Shown here piece after piece: positions 46,332 to 55,166 of a stretch of DNA of 64,000 nt. This stretch comes from Roseateles sp. DAIF2 (lineage in GTDB: Bacteria > Pseudomonadota > Gammaproteobacteria > Burkholderiales > Burkholderiaceae_C). Both the position numbers and the translations under genes were made by a program. The stretch's first letter is position 1. Each line of letters opens with the position of its first letter. The notes below the pieces were generated by a model. The model was not told where the DNA came from. It worked only from the letters and a program-made list of their open reading frames with translations, and searched no databases. The DNA is taken from NCBI RefSeq assembly GCF_015624425.1, contig NZ_CP049919.1, positions 620,001 through 684,000 on the forward strand. Reading direction: 5' to 3'.

Positions 46332-46405
46332 GGCCCACCCCCTACCGGCTTCGCCGGCCCCCTCAAGGGGGCGCGCCCCTTGGCCCGGCGAAGCCGGATC
46401 CTCGG
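46332..46405. repeat. Dispersed palindromic repeat, copy 2 (inverted)
   Basis: This block reads GGCCCACCCCCTACCGGCTT at its left end and CCGGATCCTCGG at its right end, with CCCCCT-CA-AGGGGG in the middle. Its reverse complement matches the element at 27201-27272 in the outer sequences and the central hairpin, while the small palindromes between them differ. It lies 7 bp after the priA stop and before the reductase gene, so it may also act as a 3'-end structure. Confidence 0.75.
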
Positions 46406-46502
46406 GCGCCGCTGGGCCGGCGGTTTGACGCGAGGGGTCTATCCGTCAGGCGATGGCAGAGCGCGCCGACCGGCCCTAGGATGGCCGGCAAGGAGATCCG
46501 CG

Positions 46503-47957
46503 ATGAAACAGCTCGAATGCGATGTCGCCATCATCGGCGCCGGCACCGCCGGCATGTCGGCCTACCGGGCCGCGCTGCAGCACACCCCGAGCGTGCTGCT
46601 GATCGAAGGCGCCCATTACGGCACCACCTGCGCGCGCGTCGGCTGCATGCCCAGCAAGCTGCTGATCGCGGCGGCCGAGGCGGCGCATGCGATCGGCGCG
46701 GCCGACGCTTTCGGCGTGCGCGCGCAGCTGAACGGGATCGACGGCCGCGCGGTGATGCGGCGGGTGCGCGAGGAGCGCGACCGCTTCGTCGGCTTCGTCA
46801 CCGCCTCGGTGGACGACTGGCCGGCCGCGCACAAGCTCTGGGGCATGGCGCGCTTCATCGCGCCGGGGCGGCTGCAGGTCGGCGACCACACCCAGGTGGC
46901 CGCCAAGCGCATCGTGATCGCGACCGGCTCGCACCCGGTCGTGCCCACCGGCTGGCGCGAGGCGCTGGGCGAGCGCCTGATCGTCAACGACGATGTGTTC
47001 GACTGGCAGGACCTGCCGGCCTCGGTCGCGGTGATCGGCACGGGCGTGATCGGGCTGGAACTGGCGCAGGCCCTGCACCGGCTGGGCGTGCGGGTGCGCC
47101 TCCTGGGCCGCAGCCGCAAGGTCGGGCCGCTGACGGATCCGGCGCTGCAGCCGCTGGCCGCCGCGCTGGTGGCGGCCGAGCTGCCGCTGAGCCTGGAGGC
47201 ACGCGACATCCAGCTGGAGCGCGAGGGCGCGGATGAAGGGGCTGGGGTGCGGCTGCGCTGCACCTGCCCGCAGGGCGGGCCGATCGATGAGCGCTATGAC
47301 TATGTGCTGGCCGCGATGGGTCGCGGCCCGAATGTCGCGAGCCTGGACTTGGCGCAGGCCGGCCTGCCACTCGGGCCGGGCGGCGTGCCGAAGGCGGACC
47401 GGCGCACCGGCCAGATCGGCGACAGCGGCGTGTTCATCGCCGGCGATGTGCTCGACGAGCGCCAGCTGCTGCACGAGGCCGCCGACGAGGGCCGCATCGC
47501 CGGCGACAACGCGGGCCGTCATCCGGACGTGCGGGTGCGGCCGCGCCGCGCGCCGCTTTCGGTGGTGTTCAGCGATCCGCAGATCATGCTGGCCGGCGCC
47601 AGCCATGCCGAGCTGATCGAGGCCGGCACGCGTTTCGAGACCGGCGAGGTGTCCTTCGAGGACCAGGGCCGCAGCCGCGTGATGTTGAAGAATCGCGGCG
47701 CGCTGCGCGTCTACGGCGAGCGCGAGACCGGCCGTTTTCTCGGCGCGGAGATGATCGGCCCCTCGGCCGAGCACCTGGGTCATCTGCTGGCCTGGTGCGC
47801 GCAGCGCCGCGACACCGTGCAGCAGATGCTGGACAGCCCCTTCTACCACCCGGTCGTCGAGGAGGGCCTGCGCACCGCGCTGCGCCAGCTGCAGCGCAAG
47901 CTGCGCATGGGCCCGGTGCCGGTGGAGCGCTGCCTCGACTGCGGCCCCGGCGCCTGA
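46503..47957 (+). CDS. Dihydrolipoamide-dehydrogenase-like flavin disulfide reductase
   Basis: A 484-residue pyridine-nucleotide disulfide oxidoreductase. FAD loop IGAGTAG (11-17), redox-active pair C43/C48 in CARVGCMPSK, second nucleotide loop IGTGVIGLELA, FIAGDVLDER for FAD, and the C-terminal catalytic HP..E as YHPVVEEG. It is not beside any 2-oxoacid dehydrogenase genes, so it is probably a stand-alone LpdA paralogue reducing another disulfide or a quinone. AAGGAGA precedes the ATG at 46503. The murein endopeptidase gene overlaps its stop by one base. Confidence 0.9.
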   Translation: MKQLECDVAIIGAGTAGMSAYRAALQHTPSVLLIEGAHYGTTCARVGCMPSKLLIAAAEAAHAIGAADAFGVRAQLNGIDGRAVMRRVREERDRFVGFVTASVDDWPAAHKLWGMARFIAPGRLQVGDHTQVAAKRIVIATGSHPVVPTGWREALGERLIVNDDVFDWQDLPASVAVIGTGVIGLELAQALHRLGVRVRLLGRSRKVGPLTDPALQPLAAALVAAELPLSLEARDIQLEREGADEGAGVRLRCTCPQGGPIDERYDYVLAAMGRGPNVASLDLAQAGLPLGPGGVPKADRRTGQIGDSGVFIAGDVLDERQLLHEAADEGRIAGDNAGRHPDVRVRPRRAPLSVVFSDPQIMLAGASHAELIEAGTRFETGEVSFEDQGRSRVMLKNRGALRVYGERETGRFLGAEMIGPSAEHLGHLLAWCAQRRDTVQQMLDSPFYHPVVEEGLRTALRQLQRKLRMGPVPVERCLDCGPGA

Positions 47958-48643
47958 TGCGCCGGCGCGTCTGGATCGGAGCTGCAACGGCCATGCTGCT
48001 CGCTGGCGCGGCCCGGGCGGGCGAGAGTCAATGCTATGGCTCGGTGTCCCGCGGCCGCCTGGAGGGCGGGGTCAAGCTGCCGCAGCGCGGCGAGAACTTC
48101 GTTGCCTACAGCGGCAGCGCGGCCCTGGCCGGCCGCACCCATGTGCATTCGCGCGTGGCTGCGATCGTGCTGGAGGCCTTCGCCGCGCTGCAGCGCGACG
48201 ATCCCTCGCTGCGCTTCGTCTACGGCGAGACCGGCTGGGCCGAGGGCGGGCGCTTGCGCCCGCATCGCACCCATCAGAACGGCCTGTCGGTGGACTTCTT
48301 CGTGCCGGTGCGCGACGCCGCCGGCGCCTCGGTGCCGCTGCCCACGCCGCTGCGGCAGCGCTTCGGCTATGACATCGAGTTCGATGCGCAGGCCCGCTAC
48401 GGCGACTACCGGATCGACTTCGAAGCGCTGGCCGAGCATCTGTACCAGCTGCACCGTGCCGCACAGCGCCAGGGCGCCGGCATCGCGCTGGTGATCTTCG
48501 ACACCCGCTACCTGCCGCGCCTGTTCGCGACCCCGCGCGGCGCCCATCTGCGCCAGCACCTCAGGTTCATGCAGCGCCAGGCCTGGGTGCGGCACGACGA
48601 GCATTACCACGTCGACTTTGCCGTGCCCTGCCGGCCGCTCTAG
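47957..48643 (+). CDS. Penicillin-insensitive murein endopeptidase (MepA/M74-like)
   Basis: A 228-residue periplasmic metallopeptidase that cleaves peptide cross-links in peptidoglycan. A signal peptide (1-21, ending ARA) precedes GSVSRGRLEGGVKLPQRGENF (28-48), close to the MepA opening. Zinc ligands are H106 and D113 in THQNGLSVDFF and the late HYHVDF (216-221). Shorter than E. coli MepA (about 274) and with a divergent centre. Its start overlaps the reductase stop; its last 4 bp overlap the convergent S9 peptidase gene. Confidence 0.85.
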   Translation: MRRRVWIGAATAMLLAGAARAGESQCYGSVSRGRLEGGVKLPQRGENFVAYSGSAALAGRTHVHSRVAAIVLEAFAALQRDDPSLRFVYGETGWAEGGRLRPHRTHQNGLSVDFFVPVRDAAGASVPLPTPLRQRFGYDIEFDAQARYGDYRIDFEALAEHLYQLHRAAQRQGAGIALVIFDTRYLPRLFATPRGAHLRQHLRFMQRQAWVRHDEHYHVDFAVPCRPL

Positions 48644-51078
48644 CGATCATTGCCGTTGCGCGGATCGCCCAGGTAGGTGCGCAGCCACTGGCTCATCTCC
48701 CATTGCACCTGGCCGACCGACTCGCGCGCGGTGTAGCCATGGCCCTCGTAGGGCAGGGCGACGTAGCGCACCGTGCCGCCCAGGCCGGCGAGGGCCTGGA
48801 ACAGGCGTTCGCTCTGCATCGGGAAGGTGCCGGAATTGGCATCGGCCTCGCCGTGGATCAGCAGCAGCGGCTCCTTGATGCGGTCGGCGAACAGATAGGG
48901 CGAGAGCTTCAGGTAGGTGTCCCGCGCGTCCCACAGCGAGCGGCGCTCGCTCTGGAAGCCGAAGGGCGTCAGGGTGCGGTTGTAGGCGCCGCTGCGCGCG
49001 ATGCCGACCTTGAACAGCTTCGTGTGCGCCAGCAGGTTGGCGGCCATGAAGGCGCCGTAGCTGTGGCCGCCGATCGCCAGGCGCTTCGGGTCGACGACGC
49101 CCAGGTCCTCGGCCTTGTCGATGATCGCGCGAGCGTTCATCGTGATCTGCTCGATGAAGCCGTCGTTCATGCTGCGCTGGTCGCCGACCACCGGCATCGT
49201 CGCGTCGTTCAGCACCACGAAACCCTCCAGCGCCAGCAGCTGCGGGCTGATGCCGGCGAAGCTGGGGAAGCGGCTCGGCGCGCCGCTCAGCTGGCCAGCG
49301 ACGGAGGCATCGTTGAACTCCAACGGATAGGCCCAGACCAGGGCCGGGCGGCGTTCGCCCTCCTTGTAATCGGGCGGCAGGTAGAGCCAGAAGGACAGCT
49401 CGACGCCGTCCGCGCGCTTGAAGCTGACCAGCTCGCGCTTGACCCGGCGCAGCTGCGGGCTCGGGTCCTTGATGCGGGTCAGGGCCTGCGGCGGCGCGCC
49501 GCCATTGCCCAGTTCGCGCAGATAGAGATTGGGCGGCTCGACCGGGCTCTCGCGCTGCAGCAGCAGGCGCTTCTCGTCCAGCGGCGCCAGCGGCAGTTCG
49601 TAGGCGGCCTCGCCGGACTGGAACAGGCGCTGCACGCTCTGGTCGCGGATCGACAGCTTGTCCAGGAAGGGCCGCTCGCCGCGCGGGCCGGCGCCGGCGC
49701 CGATCAGGAAGATCTCGCCCTCGCGCGTGGTCTGAATCACCTGCTGGCCGTTCGGCAGGGTGCGCATCAGCGGGTTGCCCGGATGGCGGTAGCGCTCGCG
49801 CACCGAATGCTCGAACAGCGGCTTGCTCTGGCTGCCGCGCAGCGGCAGCAGGTAGCTGCGGGTCCAGGCGCGCGCGCGGTCGGTCTCGGTCAGCAGCGCA
49901 TGCTGGCCGTCGTCCAGGAAGCGCAGCCGCGTGAAGCGGTGCGGCATGCGCTGCACCTCCAGCGGCTCGCCGCTGAAGGGCGGGTCCAGGCGCATCACGC
50001 GGTCGCGGAAGGCGACGCGCGCGTTCGGGTTGCCGCCGTCCAGCGCCTCGACCCAGTAGATCGAGGCGTCCTTGGTCGGCGAGGGGTAGAACACGCGCGG
50101 CCCCGGCAGCGCGCCGTCGATCGCGACGCCGCTCTTCAGCGGCAGCTTGGCCAGCTCGCGCAGCACGCGGCCGTCGCGCTGGCGCACCTCGACCACCAGC
50201 GGAAAGTCATCCCAGGTCAGGTGGTAGCTGAAGGGCCGCACGACGCGCTCGGTCAGCAGGTACTGGCCCTGGTCGCCGACGCTGCTGACGGCCGAGAACA
50301 GCCCCGGCTCGCCGAGGTCGCGCGCCTGGCCGCCGGCCAGGTCGACGAGGGTCAGCTGCGAGCGCGCATGGTGCTCGAACAGCGCTTCCTCATAGGGCGA
50401 CTTCAGCAAATCAGGATAGGTGCGCTCCGGCGAGGCGCGGCCCAGGTTCTCCTGCACCGCCGGGCTGACCACCGGGCGCGGCGGCGCGCCGCGGCGCTTC
50501 GGGATCGTCAGCACCACCAGCTCGCGCGGGTTCAGCCAGGCCTGCTCGCCCTGGCCCAGTGCATTGTTCAGGCGCACGAAGGGGATCTGGCGCAGCCGGC
50601 CGCTGGCGGTGTCGCCGACCCACAGCTCGTTGGCCAGGTCGGCGCGCCGCTCCAGCAGGAAGCGCTGGCCGTCCGGTGCCCAGGCGAAGCTGTGAAAACC
50701 GCTGCCCGGCAGCTCGACCACGCGCTCCGGCGCATCCGGCTGCAGCAGGCTGCGCAGGCGCAGGCGCTGCACGGTGGCCAGCGGCTGCGGCGTGGTGGTC
50801 GCGGCATCGAAGCGCAGGCCGGCCAGGCGCAGGGTCGGGCGCGCCAGTTCCTCGAGGCTGTTGAAGCGCTTCAGCTCCAGCAGGGCCAGGGTCTGGCGGT
50901 CCGGCGCGACCAGGAGGCGCGGCAGCGCCGGCGCGTCCAGCACCTCGCGGATCGCGGCCGAGGGCTGCTGGTAGCCCTGCGCCGCGGGCTGGGCCGTGGC
51001 GCCGCCCTGGGCCAGCAGGGTGCAGAGCGGCAGCAGCAGGGCGGCGGACGGCAGGAGGGAACGGCGGCGCGGCAACAT
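48640..51078 (-). CDS. S9 family prolyl-oligopeptidase-like peptidase, secreted
   Basis: An 812-residue serine peptidase. A signal peptide (about 1-29) is followed by a beta-propeller-type N-terminal region (about 40-560) and an alpha/beta hydrolase domain (about 565-812). The catalytic triad is S673 in GGHSYGAF, D746 in HGEADANSG and H780 in YEGHGY. Such enzymes trim short, often proline-containing peptides in the periplasm or outside the cell. The glutamyl-endopeptidase-like subgroup has the same length and the same GGHSYGAFM motif. It ends overlapping the murein endopeptidase gene by 4 bp. Confidence 0.9.
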   Translation of the reverse strand: MLPRRRSLLPSAALLLPLCTLLAQGGATAQPAAQGYQQPSAAIREVLDAPALPRLLVAPDRQTLALLELKRFNSLEELARPTLRLAGLRFDAATTTPQPLATVQRLRLRSLLQPDAPERVVELPGSGFHSFAWAPDGQRFLLERRADLANELWVGDTASGRLRQIPFVRLNNALGQGEQAWLNPRELVVLTIPKRRGAPPRPVVSPAVQENLGRASPERTYPDLLKSPYEEALFEHHARSQLTLVDLAGGQARDLGEPGLFSAVSSVGDQGQYLLTERVVRPFSYHLTWDDFPLVVEVRQRDGRVLRELAKLPLKSGVAIDGALPGPRVFYPSPTKDASIYWVEALDGGNPNARVAFRDRVMRLDPPFSGEPLEVQRMPHRFTRLRFLDDGQHALLTETDRARAWTRSYLLPLRGSQSKPLFEHSVRERYRHPGNPLMRTLPNGQQVIQTTREGEIFLIGAGAGPRGERPFLDKLSIRDQSVQRLFQSGEAAYELPLAPLDEKRLLLQRESPVEPPNLYLRELGNGGAPPQALTRIKDPSPQLRRVKRELVSFKRADGVELSFWLYLPPDYKEGERRPALVWAYPLEFNDASVAGQLSGAPSRFPSFAGISPQLLALEGFVVLNDATMPVVGDQRSMNDGFIEQITMNARAIIDKAEDLGVVDPKRLAIGGHSYGAFMAANLLAHTKLFKVGIARSGAYNRTLTPFGFQSERRSLWDARDTYLKLSPYLFADRIKEPLLLIHGEADANSGTFPMQSERLFQALAGLGGTVRYVALPYEGHGYTARESVGQVQWEMSQWLRTYLGDPRNGNDR

Positions 51079-51117
51079 GAAGCAAGGGTGGGCGGACCCG
51101 CAACGATAGCAGGCCCG

Positions 51118-52089
51118 TCAGCCGCCCTGGGCGCCCAGCAGCCAGGCCAGGCCGGAGAAGCTCAGGAAGGCCAGCGCGGTCGAGGCCATGATGATGCGCG
51201 CCACTCGGCCGTTGTCGGCGCCGTAGCGCTCGGCCAGCAGCGAGACATTGCTGGCGCTGGGCAGTGCTGCGGCCAGGGTCAGCACCTGCAGCTGGAAGTC
51301 GCTCGGGCCGATGCCGGGGCCCAGCGCCTGCGCGGCGCGCCCCAGGCCCCAGACCAGGGCCGGATGCAGCAGCAGCTTGAAGGCTGCCACCGGCAGATAC
51401 AGCGCCACCGGCGTGCGGCTGTGCGCATGGCGGCCGGCGCGCCACAGCACCGCGCCGATCGTGAACAGCGCCACCGGCGTGGCCGCGTCGGCCAGCATCT
51501 TGATCACCGCGTCCAGCGGCCCGGGCGGGCGCAGCCCGGTGCTGGAGGCCAGCGCGCCGAGCGCGATCGCCCAGGGCAGCGGGTTCGACAGCGCGCCGCG
51601 CAGGGCCTGCCGCGCGGCGCGGCCGGCGCTGCCGGGGCCGGCGTCATGCGCGCGCGCCAGACCCAGGCACAGCGAGCTGGTGACGAACAGGTCGGCCAGC
51701 ACGGTGCAGATCACCGGGCCCGCCGCCGCCGGCCCGAGCAGGGCCACCAGCAGCGGCACGCCCATGAAGCCGGTGTTGGGGAAGGCCGCGACCAGGGCAC
51801 CGAAGGCCGCGTCCTTCAGCCGCACCCGCGCCGACAGGGTGGCCGCGATCGTCGCGCCCACCATCAGCAGCGCCACCAGCAGGTACAGGCCCAGCAGCGC
51901 CGGATCCAGCAGTTCGGCCACCGGCGTGTTCATGCCGAAGCGCAGCAGCAGGCAAGGCAGGGCGAAGAACAGCACGAAGCCGTTCAGCCCCGGGATCGCG
52001 CTCTCCTGCAGCACGCCGGCACGCGCGGCCAGATAGCCGCACAGCACCAGGGCGAAGAAGGGCAGGGTGACGGCCAGGATGGCTTGCAT
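51118..52089 (-). CDS. AEC-family transporter (auxin efflux carrier/malate permease type)
   Basis: A 323-residue inner-membrane carrier with ten hydrophobic helices. The first half has LPFFALVLCGYLAARAGVL and the central N-G-F-x-G motif AFPNTGFMGVPLL, a hallmark of the AEC family; the second half has PLPWAIALGAL and TPVALFTIGAVL. Homologues carry dicarboxylates or amino acids. The ATG at 52089 is preferred because the upstream extension is not hydrophobic and not family-like. It is divergent from the pseudokinase gene (163-bp gap with a CCCCCCG/CGGGGGG hairpin at 52170-52189). Confidence 0.9.
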   Translation of the reverse strand: MQAILAVTLPFFALVLCGYLAARAGVLQESAIPGLNGFVLFFALPCLLLRFGMNTPVAELLDPALLGLYLLVALLMVGATIAATLSARVRLKDAAFGALVAAFPNTGFMGVPLLVALLGPAAAGPVICTVLADLFVTSSLCLGLARAHDAGPGSAGRAARQALRGALSNPLPWAIALGALASSTGLRPPGPLDAVIKMLADAATPVALFTIGAVLWRAGRHAHSRTPVALYLPVAAFKLLLHPALVWGLGRAAQALGPGIGPSDFQLQVLTLAAALPSASNVSLLAERYGADNGRVARIIMASTALAFLSFSGLAWLLGAQGG

Positions 52090-52252
52090 GGGGGCGCAGT
52101 ATCGCAAGCGCCGTGGCGCCGGCGAACGCCGTGCACAAGTTCTCGCCGAGCGTGAGCGATTGCGCGCCACCCCCCGTTTTCGCGGGGGGCGCGAGCGCCG
52201 GTCGCGGGGACGCAGCGCCTAGGATGGCCGGGCCAAGTTCTGTTGTTCAACG

Positions 52253-53320
52253 ATGCCTGCCGCCCGTTTTTCCGCCGCCTTCCCCGCGCCGACCCAGGCC
52301 GCCCCCGCTGCCGCCGGTCCGCTGGTCGCGGGCGAGCGCCTGGGGGTCTGGCGCATCGTCCAGCCCCTGCATGGCTGCGACACCGGGCGCTGGTACCGGG
52401 TCGAGCATCAGCTGGCCCAGGGTGAGCCCGCGGCGCTGCTGGTCTACCAGCGCAGCGAGGATGGTCAGGCCATGCTGCTGCGCCTGGCCGAGCAGGTGCC
52501 GCAGCTGGCCGCGCTGCGCCATCCGGCCATGGTGGCGCCGCTGGACAGCGGCCTGACCCCGGCCGGTCATCCCTATCTGGTGATGGCCTGGCCCGAGCAG
52601 GGCCAGCCGCTGCTGGGCCCCGGCGCCTATGCGTTGCCGCTGCGCCAGCGCCTGCAGCTGCTGCTGCCGCTGTGCGATGCGCTGCAGGCCGCGCATGACG
52701 AGGGTCTGCTGCTGCGCGAGCTGGACCCCGGCCTGCTGTGGCTGGGTGCGGGGCCGCAGCTGCGCCTGCTGAGCCTGGGCCTGGCCGAGCTGGGCGCGGT
52801 GCCGGAATCGAGGCCGCGCTACACGCCCGCGGCCCTGCCCTTTGTCGCGCCCGAGCTGCGCGACGGCGCCCCGCCGACCCTGGCCAGCGAGGCCTGGGCA
52901 CTGGGCCTGCTGGCCTGCTGGCTGATCAACGGCCGCATGCCGCGCCCCGATGCCAACGGCGTGCTGCTGCCCGCTGCCAGCCGCATGGCCGCCCTGCACA
53001 CCGCCGAACGCTTCAGCCTCGAGGCCCTGTTGCTGAAGGCGATGGCCGAATCGCCGGCGCAGCGCCATGCCTCGGCCCGCGAGCTGGGCGAGGACCTGCG
53101 CGCCTGGCTGGCCGGCCAGAACCATTCGGCGCTGAGCCTGGAGCCGATGCCGGAACCGGCCCCGCCGCCGGTGCTGACCGAGGTCGCCATGGCGCCGGCG
53201 CAAGCCAGCGCCGCCAAGCCGCGCCGCCGCTGGCGCGGCCTGCTGCTGAGCGCCGGCCTGGTGCTGCTGACCGTCGGCGGCTGGGCCGCCCATCAGCATT
53301 GGCCCCTGCTGGTGAACTAG
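52253..53320 (+). CDS. Protein kinase-like protein, probable pseudokinase with C-terminal membrane anchor
   Basis: This 355-residue protein has the outline of a Hanks-type Ser/Thr kinase (about 25-285) but no catalytic motif survives. The beta-3 lysine position reads ALLVYQRS (61-68), HRDxKP is LRELDP (154-159), DFG is SLG (174-176), and the domain-closing DxWxxG is SEAWALG (212-218). The APE motif is kept as VAPE (198-201). A proline/alanine-rich stretch leads to one membrane helix (about 327-345) with a short periplasmic tail. It is probably a scaffold or ligand sensor rather than an enzyme. Its TAG stop lies inside the inverted end of the repeat at 53318. Confidence 0.8.
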   Translation: MPAARFSAAFPAPTQAAPAAAGPLVAGERLGVWRIVQPLHGCDTGRWYRVEHQLAQGEPAALLVYQRSEDGQAMLLRLAEQVPQLAALRHPAMVAPLDSGLTPAGHPYLVMAWPEQGQPLLGPGAYALPLRQRLQLLLPLCDALQAAHDEGLLLRELDPGLLWLGAGPQLRLLSLGLAELGAVPESRPRYTPAALPFVAPELRDGAPPTLASEAWALGLLACWLINGRMPRPDANGVLLPAASRMAALHTAERFSLEALLLKAMAESPAQRHASARELGEDLRAWLAGQNHSALSLEPMPEPAPPPVLTEVAMAPAQASAAKPRRRWRGLLLSAGLVLLTVGGWAAHQHWPLLVN

Positions 53321-53586
53321 GGCCTGTTAACGCTACGGCAGCAGGCCGCGTTGTGACCAGAAAGGCCGCAGGCAAGGCGCAAACCGCAGCCGGGTTGGAC
53401 ACCCGGCGAGGATTTGCAACGCCGCATGCGGTCTTTCTGGTCACAACCCTTCGGGAAGGCCCGTCCCCAGGGGCCACTCGTCGTTGCAACGCTGGCCCGC
53501 ACGCGAGTGCGGGCGGCGTGCTGCGCCTAGATTGGCCTCTGGGGGCGGGCCTTCGCGACCTACTGCCGTAGCGTTAACAGGCCCTA
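53318..53586. repeat. Inverted-repeat element with 24-bp ends and two internal hairpins
   Basis: The outer arms (53318-53341 and 53563-53586, starting TAGGGCCTGTTAACGC) are perfect 24-bp inverted repeats. Inside, GTTGTGACCAGAAAG (53350-53364) pairs with CTTTCTGGTCACAAC (53433-53447) in a long hairpin capped by CCGGGT/ACCCGG. A second hairpin pairs 53455-53476 with 53533-53554 (20 of 22 bases) and is capped by CCCGCAC/GTGCGGG (53496-53513). No gene is encoded. It lies between convergent genes, and the left end provides the pseudokinase TAG stop. It looks like a non-autonomous mobile or REP-like element. Confidence 0.8.
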
Positions 53587-53591
53587 ATCGG

Positions 53592-55157
53592 TCAGGCCGG
53601 CTGCGCGCCGGGCCGCCCCGCCTCGACGACGAACTTCGCCAGCGACGCGACCGGGCTCGCCGCCGACCAGGGATCGTCGACCCCGCGCAGCTCCGCCTCC
53701 AGCCGCTCGGCGCTGAGCTCGAAGCGCATATAGCCGCGCCGGTCGCTGCGGCCCAGGCGGATATGCGGGTTGAAGGGCAGCACCTTGTCGATGCGCTCCT
53801 GCGCCATGCCATGGCTGCTGATCGAGGTGCCGCAGAACTCGCTGGCGACGACGGGGGCCTTGGCGTCGGCATAGTCGAGCTTCAGGTCGGCGACGTAATG
53901 CGCATGCACATCGCCGCCCAGCACCACCGGGTTGCGCGCGCCCGCGGCCAGCATGCCGCCGAGCAGGCGCTGGCGCGCCGCCGGGTAACCGTCCCAGCCG
54001 TCGGTCCAATGCCGGCCCGGGCCTTCGGCCGGATCCTGCCAGTTCAGCCGCGCCATCAGGGTCTGCTGGGCCAACAGGTTCCAGGGTCGGGTCTTGTCCC
54101 AGCGGTCGCGCAGCCAGTCCTCCTGTGCGGCGCCCAGCAGGGTGCGGCGCGGCTCCAGCAGGGTCTCGCAATCCTTCAGGTCGACCGTGTTGGAGCCGCC
54201 GCGGCCGGGCCGCGGGCAGGCCTGCGGATCGCGCCACTGGCGGTCGTCCAGGGTGATGATGCGGGCCAGGCCGCCCCAGTCATGGCTGCCGTAGAGCCGC
54301 ATCTGCGGCCCGCGCGGGCGCGCCGACTTCGGGAAGGGCAGGTGTTCCCAATAGGCCTGGGCCGCGGCCGCGCGGCGCTGCAGGAATTCGGTTGCCGGGT
54401 CCAGGGTCTGCGACTGCGCGCCGGCCCAGTCGTTGTCGACCTCATGGTCGTCCCAGATCGCGATCCAGGGTGCGCGCGCATGCATGGCCTGCAGCTGCGG
54501 GTCGCTCTTGTACTGCGCATAGCGGCGCCGGTAGTCGTCCAGCGTGCGGCACAGGCCGCCCTCGTGGCGGCGGCGCGCGCGGCTGTCGGCCGGGGTCATG
54601 GTCTCGTAGATGTAATCGCCCAGGAACAGCACCAGGTCCAGCTCCTGCGCGGCCATGTCGCGCCAGGCGGCGTATTCGCCATGGTCCCAGCGCTGGCAGG
54701 AGGCGATCGCGAAGCGCAGCCGTGTCGTCGTCTCGGTGGCGGCCGGCGCGCTGCGGGTGCGGCCCACCGGGCTGCGCTGCCCCAGCGCGCTGAAGCGGTA
54801 CCAGTACCAACGCCCGGGCTTCAGTCCGGCCGGCTCGGCATGCACGCTGTGCGCATCGGCGGCGATGGCGCGTTCGCTGCCGCGCGCGACGATGCTCCGG
54901 AACTGTTCGTCCTCGGCCAGCTCCCAGGCCACCGGTACCTCGGCCGGCAGCGCCGCGCCGACCAGCCGGGTCCAGAGCACCAGGCTCTCGGCCGTCGGGC
55001 TGCCGGAGGCCACGCCGAGCGGGAACAGCGGCGCGTCGGCGGCATCGGCATGGCGCAGCAGCAGGCCCGGCGCGCAGCCGGCGAGCAGGGCCGCCTGAAG
55101 CAGGCCGCGGCGGGGGATCGAGGCTAAGGGCGGAAGGTGGGGCGTGTCGCGCAGCAT
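53592..55157 (-). CDS. PhoD-type alkaline phosphatase/phosphodiesterase
   Basis: A 521-residue exported calcium/iron phosphatase of the PhoD family that releases phosphate from organic esters. The N-terminus has a twin-arginine-like signal (PRRGLLQAALLAGC, R16-R17). An N-terminal beta domain (about 40-145) precedes the metallophosphatase domain with RFAIASCQRWDHG, FLGDYIYE, IWDDHEVDNDW and VVLGGDVHAH, the ordered PhoD metal motifs. Tat export fits the family. It ends 5 bp from the repeat element at 53318-53586 and follows the binding-protein gene by 9 bp. Confidence 0.92.
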   Translation of the reverse strand: MLRDTPHLPPLASIPRRGLLQAALLAGCAPGLLLRHADAADAPLFPLGVASGSPTAESLVLWTRLVGAALPAEVPVAWELAEDEQFRSIVARGSERAIAADAHSVHAEPAGLKPGRWYWYRFSALGQRSPVGRTRSAPAATETTTRLRFAIASCQRWDHGEYAAWRDMAAQELDLVLFLGDYIYETMTPADSRARRRHEGGLCRTLDDYRRRYAQYKSDPQLQAMHARAPWIAIWDDHEVDNDWAGAQSQTLDPATEFLQRRAAAAQAYWEHLPFPKSARPRGPQMRLYGSHDWGGLARIITLDDRQWRDPQACPRPGRGGSNTVDLKDCETLLEPRRTLLGAAQEDWLRDRWDKTRPWNLLAQQTLMARLNWQDPAEGPGRHWTDGWDGYPAARQRLLGGMLAAGARNPVVLGGDVHAHYVADLKLDYADAKAPVVASEFCGTSISSHGMAQERIDKVLPFNPHIRLGRSDRRGYMRFELSAERLEAELRGVDDPWSAASPVASLAKFVVEAGRPGAQPA

Positions 55158-55166
55158 GCGCGCAGG

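Noticed and set aside
48703..52155. An 1150-codon open frame antisense to the S9 peptidase and AEC genes
   Set aside because: It is a GC-rich mirror of two well-identified genes, has Ala/Gln/Arg/His-heavy low-complexity content and no domain, and lacks a start site with a ribosome signal.
52170..52189. CCCCCCG/CGGGGGG hairpin as a terminator
   Set aside because: It lies in a divergent promoter region, upstream of both genes, and has no T-run.
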